Shown piece by piece: positions 61,391-64,000 of a stretch of 64,000 nt of DNA. The position numbers and the translations under genes are program-made. The notes below the pieces were generated by a model. That model was not told the DNA's origin. It searched no databases and saw only the letters and a program-made list of their open reading frames with translations. The stretch comes from Photobacterium atrarenae (lineage in GTDB: Bacteria > Pseudomonadota > Gammaproteobacteria > Enterobacterales > Vibrionaceae): contig NZ_CP101509.1 of the NCBI RefSeq assembly GCF_024380015.1, forward strand, positions 496,001-560,000, written 5' to 3'. Each line of letters starts with the position of its first letter. Position 1 is the first letter of the stretch.

Positions 61391-61885
61391 TCAGGTATGA
61401 TTTTTTCGTTTCGGGTAATCAAAATAAATGGCACCGACTTGTTTCTGACAAACCGCCTGCCAGCTATCCACTTCGAGACCAAACACCACCACACCACAAG
61501 TCGGGACATTATCAGTACGCAAGCCGAGCTGGTTCACCAGTTCATTGATGGCCGGATTGTGGCAGATCACCATCAGGTATTCAATTTGTGGTGGCACCGC
61601 TTTGATCACCTTGAGCAGGCCTTTCGCCGAATCCGTATACAGCGCCGGGCACACTTCCAGCCGGGGGTGGCTCTCCAGCCCATCGGCAAAATACTCAGCA
61701 GTTTTAAATGCCCGTAGTGCCGAGCTGGAGAGAATCACCTGCGGGCCGGTGCGCCAGGCATTGAGCCGCCCGACCATCTCCGGGGCATTTTTCCGGCCGC
61801 GATCACTCAGGGGCCTGTCGTGATCGTCCAGGGTCGGGTCCTCCCAGGAGGACTTGGCATGACGAACCAAAAAAAGCAGCTTCAT
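61391..61885 (-). CDS. Histidine phosphatase family protein, SixA-like
   Basis: A protein of 165 residues from the ATG ending at 61885, with GGGGGAG six bases upstream; in-frame ATGs at 61891 and 61945 lack such support. The catalytic RHG-type motif is LVRHAKSSW (His nucleophile about 9), with a second His in VICHNPAIN. RHAKSSW plus DHDRPLSDRGR is typical of the SixA-like branch that removes phosphate from phosphohistidine proteins, among others. Substrate not known. Confidence 0.85.
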   Translation of the reverse strand: MKLLFLVRHAKSSWEDPTLDDHDRPLSDRGRKNAPEMVGRLNAWRTGPQVILSSSALRAFKTAEYFADGLESHPRLEVCPALYTDSAKGLLKVIKAVPPQIEYLMVICHNPAINELVNQLGLRTDNVPTCGVVVFGLEVDSWQAVCQKQVGAIYFDYPKRKNHT

Positions 61886-62013
61886 TCTCATCTCCCCCGG
61901 CCTCACATCGCATCTCGGGCCCAACAACCAAACCGTCATTGGCAAGTTCTGATAAGTATAGAAAGCGGCAGGAAAAAAGCCGTCAAGGAAGAGAGACTGT
62001 CCGCGGACAGCAG

Positions 62014-63261
62014 TTAAAGTGCCGACTTCACTGCCCGGGCCAAACGCCGCGCTGCCTTGGCCGGATCCGGGTCTTTGGCATTGAAGAAGTCGCTCACGAC
62101 ATCAAAAATCGCTCCCTGAACATAGCTGGTCAGTGCCATCCCCTGCGAAACACTCGGCACCAGGGCATGGTTTGCAGAGGCAAGATTAAAGGCCGCTCGC
62201 GAGTCCTGCGCACACTGATCAAACGAACTCATATCCAGATCGTTGCGCACCGGCATTGAACCTTTATTCAGGTTGAACTGAGTCTGAAAGCGTTTATCCA
62301 GAATCGTGTGGGCCAACGCTTGCTGGGCCTGGCGGTTTTCCTCATTGCTGAGGCGGTAAAAGACAAAGCTGTCGATATTGTAAGTAAACTTGCCCTGGGT
62401 TCCCGGCGCAGCGACACACAAGTAATCCCGACCGGGCACCTTGCCGGCGGCAGCAAATTCGCCTTTGGCCCAGTCGCCCATCAGTTGCATGGCGGCTTCA
62501 CCTTCGATCACCATAGCTGTGGCATCAAACCAGCTTCTGCCCCGGTACTGCGGATCAATATAATCCCGCATCTTGCGAAAGTGAGTAAACACTTCAACCA
62601 TTTTCGGGCTGGAAAGCGCTGCCATATCCAGCTCCACCAGCGCCTTGTGAAATCCGTCGGCTCCGAGCACCGCCAGAGCGACCACTTCAAACAAGGTGAT
62701 ATCCTGCCACGGCTCCCCGCCGTGAGCCAACGGGATATAACCTGCCGCTTTGACCTGCTCAGCCACCTGGTAAAACTCATCTAAAGTGGTCGGCGCCGCA
62801 GCATCGGCTTGCTTCAGTACTTCCGAATTTACCCATAGCCAGTTCACCCGGTGAATATTGACCGGCACCGCCACATAGTTGCCTTGGTACTTCATCAGAT
62901 TGGCAACAATCTCCGGCAAAATGGTATCCCAATTGTTGGTTTTCGCCACCTCGTTCAGATCAGTCAGAAAGCCCAGCTTGGCCCACTCCTGGATCTCCAG
63001 TCCTTTGATCTGGGCCGCCGTTGGCGGGTTCCCGGAGACCACCCGGGTTTTCAGCACCGTCATCGCACTGTCCCCGCCACCACCGGCCACAGCGAAGTTT
63101 TTCCAGTGATTTCCCTGTGCTTCAACCATGCTTTTCAGCACCGAGACGGACTTGGCTTCTCCACCTGAGGTCCACCAGTGCAACACTTCCACTTCACCGG
63201 CTTGCGAGGCAGCCGCGCAAAGCCACAACCCGAGCGCGGGGACTATCTGTTTCAATTTCAT
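62014..63261 (-). CDS. ABC-type sugar substrate-binding protein
   Basis: A protein of 415 residues with a signal peptide (LGLWLCAAASQA). The mature part follows the family 1 solute-binding fold: VEVLHWWTSGGEA at the start, AVPVNIHRVNWLWVN, and the ligand loop near MQLMGDWAKGEF. It resembles glucose/mannose-binding GtsA-type proteins. No permease or ATPase gene lies beside it in the window: downstream are SixA-like and HD-GYP genes. It is 27 bp behind a sensor kinase gene on the same strand, so the two are likely co-transcribed. Confidence 0.87.
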   Translation of the reverse strand: MKLKQIVPALGLWLCAAASQAGEVEVLHWWTSGGEAKSVSVLKSMVEAQGNHWKNFAVAGGGGDSAMTVLKTRVVSGNPPTAAQIKGLEIQEWAKLGFLTDLNEVAKTNNWDTILPEIVANLMKYQGNYVAVPVNIHRVNWLWVNSEVLKQADAAAPTTLDEFYQVAEQVKAAGYIPLAHGGEPWQDITLFEVVALAVLGADGFHKALVELDMAALSSPKMVEVFTHFRKMRDYIDPQYRGRSWFDATAMVIEGEAAMQLMGDWAKGEFAAAGKVPGRDYLCVAAPGTQGKFTYNIDSFVFYRLSNEENRQAQQALAHTILDKRFQTQFNLNKGSMPVRNDLDMSSFDQCAQDSRAAFNLASANHALVPSVSQGMALTSYVQGAIFDVVSDFFNAKDPDPAKAARRLARAVKSAL

Positions 63262-63288
63262 CGGCTCTCCCGTGCGTTCTGATGTGTC

Positions 63289-64000
63289 TTACTCGTCCAG
63301 CAGACGCGGAATATAGACTTTCACTTCCAGTCCGCCCGCTTCTGCGTTGTGAATCGTGAGATCCCCGCCATGGGCATGAATAATATTACGCGCGATCCCC
63401 ATCCCGAGGCCGTGCCCTTCAGCATCTTTGGCGAGGCGAAAATAGGGTTCAAACACCGCTTCGAGTTTCTCTGCCGGGATCCCCGGGCCCTGGTCTTTGA
63501 TGATCAGTGCCAAGCCATCCGGGTGATCGGAGACAATCACCGTCACTTCACGGCCATATTTCACCCCGTTATCGATCAGGTTACTGAGGCAACGTTTCAG
63601 CGCCAACGGCTTGCCTTTCATCGGCGCAATCTGGACGTCCGGCAGGTGAACCTTCACCGTCGGACTGTTGTGGCGCTCGGCAATACTGCGCAGCAGCTCC
63701 GAGAGATCCACCTGAGTCAGATTCTCGTGCAGATCGGTATCTTTCACCGTCTGCAGTGCCCCTTTCACCATCATCTCCAGCTCATCGAGATCACGGTTAA
63801 ATTTGTCAATCTTATCTTCGTCATCAATCAGCTCCGCCCGCAACCTTAACCGGGTGATCGGCGTTTTCAGATCGTGGGAGATAGCTGAAAACAGGTGCTC
63901 CCGATCATCAAGGTAGCGCCGCAAGCGGCGCTGCATCCGGTTAAACGCCCGGGTGGCGGTCACCAGTTCACTGGCGCCCTCTTCCGCCAACGGCGGCTGA
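63289..64000 (-). CDS. Sensor histidine kinase, N-terminus outside the window
   Basis: The C-terminal 237 residues are present. A HAMP end (ELVTATRAFNRMQRRL) precedes the phosphoacceptor motif FSAISHDLKTPITRLRLR (core SHDLKTP), the N box SNLIDNGVKYG, G1 DQGPGIP, and G2 GHGLGMGIARNII. This is an EnvZ-like kinase core. The response regulator gene probably lies upstream, beyond the window. It is followed 27 bp later by the orphan sugar-binding protein gene. Confidence 0.9.
   Translation of the reverse strand, partial: QPPLAEEGASELVTATRAFNRMQRRLRRYLDDREHLFSAISHDLKTPITRLRLRAELIDDEDKIDKFNRDLDELEMMVKGALQTVKDTDLHENLTQVDLSELLRSIAERHNSPTVKVHLPDVQIAPMKGKPLALKRCLSNLIDNGVKYGREVTVIVSDHPDGLALIIKDQGPGIPAEKLEAVFEPYFRLAKDAEGHGLGMGIARNIIHAHGGDLTIHNAEAGGLEVKVYIPRLLDE

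Noticed and set aside
61997..62010. 14-bp palindrome CTGTCCGCGGACAG behind the binding-protein gene
   Set aside because: Probably a short hairpin of no special role; no T run and no promoter beside it.

Overview
The window looks like chromosomal DNA of a marine gammaproteobacterium of the Vibrionaceae, most likely Photobacterium or a close relative. The pointers are a VxrA/VxrB/VxrC-type wall-stress two-component locus, a Vibrio-style sialic acid cluster (SiaPQM TRAP transporter, NanA, RpiR-type NanR, NanEK), a DUF2058 protein, and tandem RtT-like RNA repeats behind a tRNA-Ser gene. Base composition is moderate by eye. The genus is an inference; the family is fairly secure.

Layout. 1-6 kb: class III aminotransferase (cut by the window edge), PcaF-like thiolase, TetR regulator divergent from a FabF-type ketoacyl synthase, Maa-type acetyltransferase and a GNAT. 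6-14 kb: two amidohydrolases, MazG-like and Nudix house-cleaning enzymes, GNATs and DUF2058. 13.7-18.6 kb: a NIT-domain chemoreceptor, a MITE-like element, a complete group IIC intron (16186-18074), and upstream of it on the minus strand tRNA-Ser(UGA) followed by two RtT-like repeat units. The intron sits directly behind the last terminator of that tRNA transcript. 18.7-26.9 kb: Nudix, M14 carboxypeptidase, a redox operon (FMN reductase, glutathionyl-hydroquinone reductase, decayed DsbA/FrnE-family gene) with a divergent LysR, a DMT exporter, HAD and DHDPS-family genes. 27-34 kb: a secreted acidic Cys-rich protein of unknown role divergent from vxrABC, then a large secreted glycoside hydrolase. 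34-41 kb: three transporter or envelope genes and two LysR regulators arranged divergently, a PagL-like deacylase, and a second chemoreceptor.

41.5-53.6 kb is an amino-sugar island with two modules. Module 1 is a RpiR regulator, a glucose-family PTS EIIBC and NanE. Module 2 is NanR, NanA, SiaM, SiaQ and SiaP on the minus strand, divergent from NanE, NanK and an SGNH hydrolase on the plus strand. Sialic acid would enter by the TRAP transporter, be cleaved by NanA to ManNAc, phosphorylated by NanK and epimerised by NanE. ManNAc entering by the PTS would arrive already phosphorylated and go straight to the other NanE. The SGNH enzyme could remove O-acetyl groups. The divergent control region carries a perfect 12-bp inverted repeat and a long leader hairpin.

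53.6-60 kb holds the most unusual locus. RtcB RNA ligase is followed 44 bp later by one polypeptide joining a Clp1/Grc3-like P-loop polynucleotide kinase to a complete RNase Z-like metallo-beta-lactamase nuclease. A TrmO/TsaA-type tRNA methyltransferase gene is divergent from rtcB. This reads as an RNA processing or repair locus with an atypical fused end-processing enzyme. 60-64 kb: HD-GYP phosphodiesterase, SixA-like phosphatase, and an orphan sugar-binding protein behind a sensor kinase that runs off the window. I saw no CRISPR array, rRNA or prophage.
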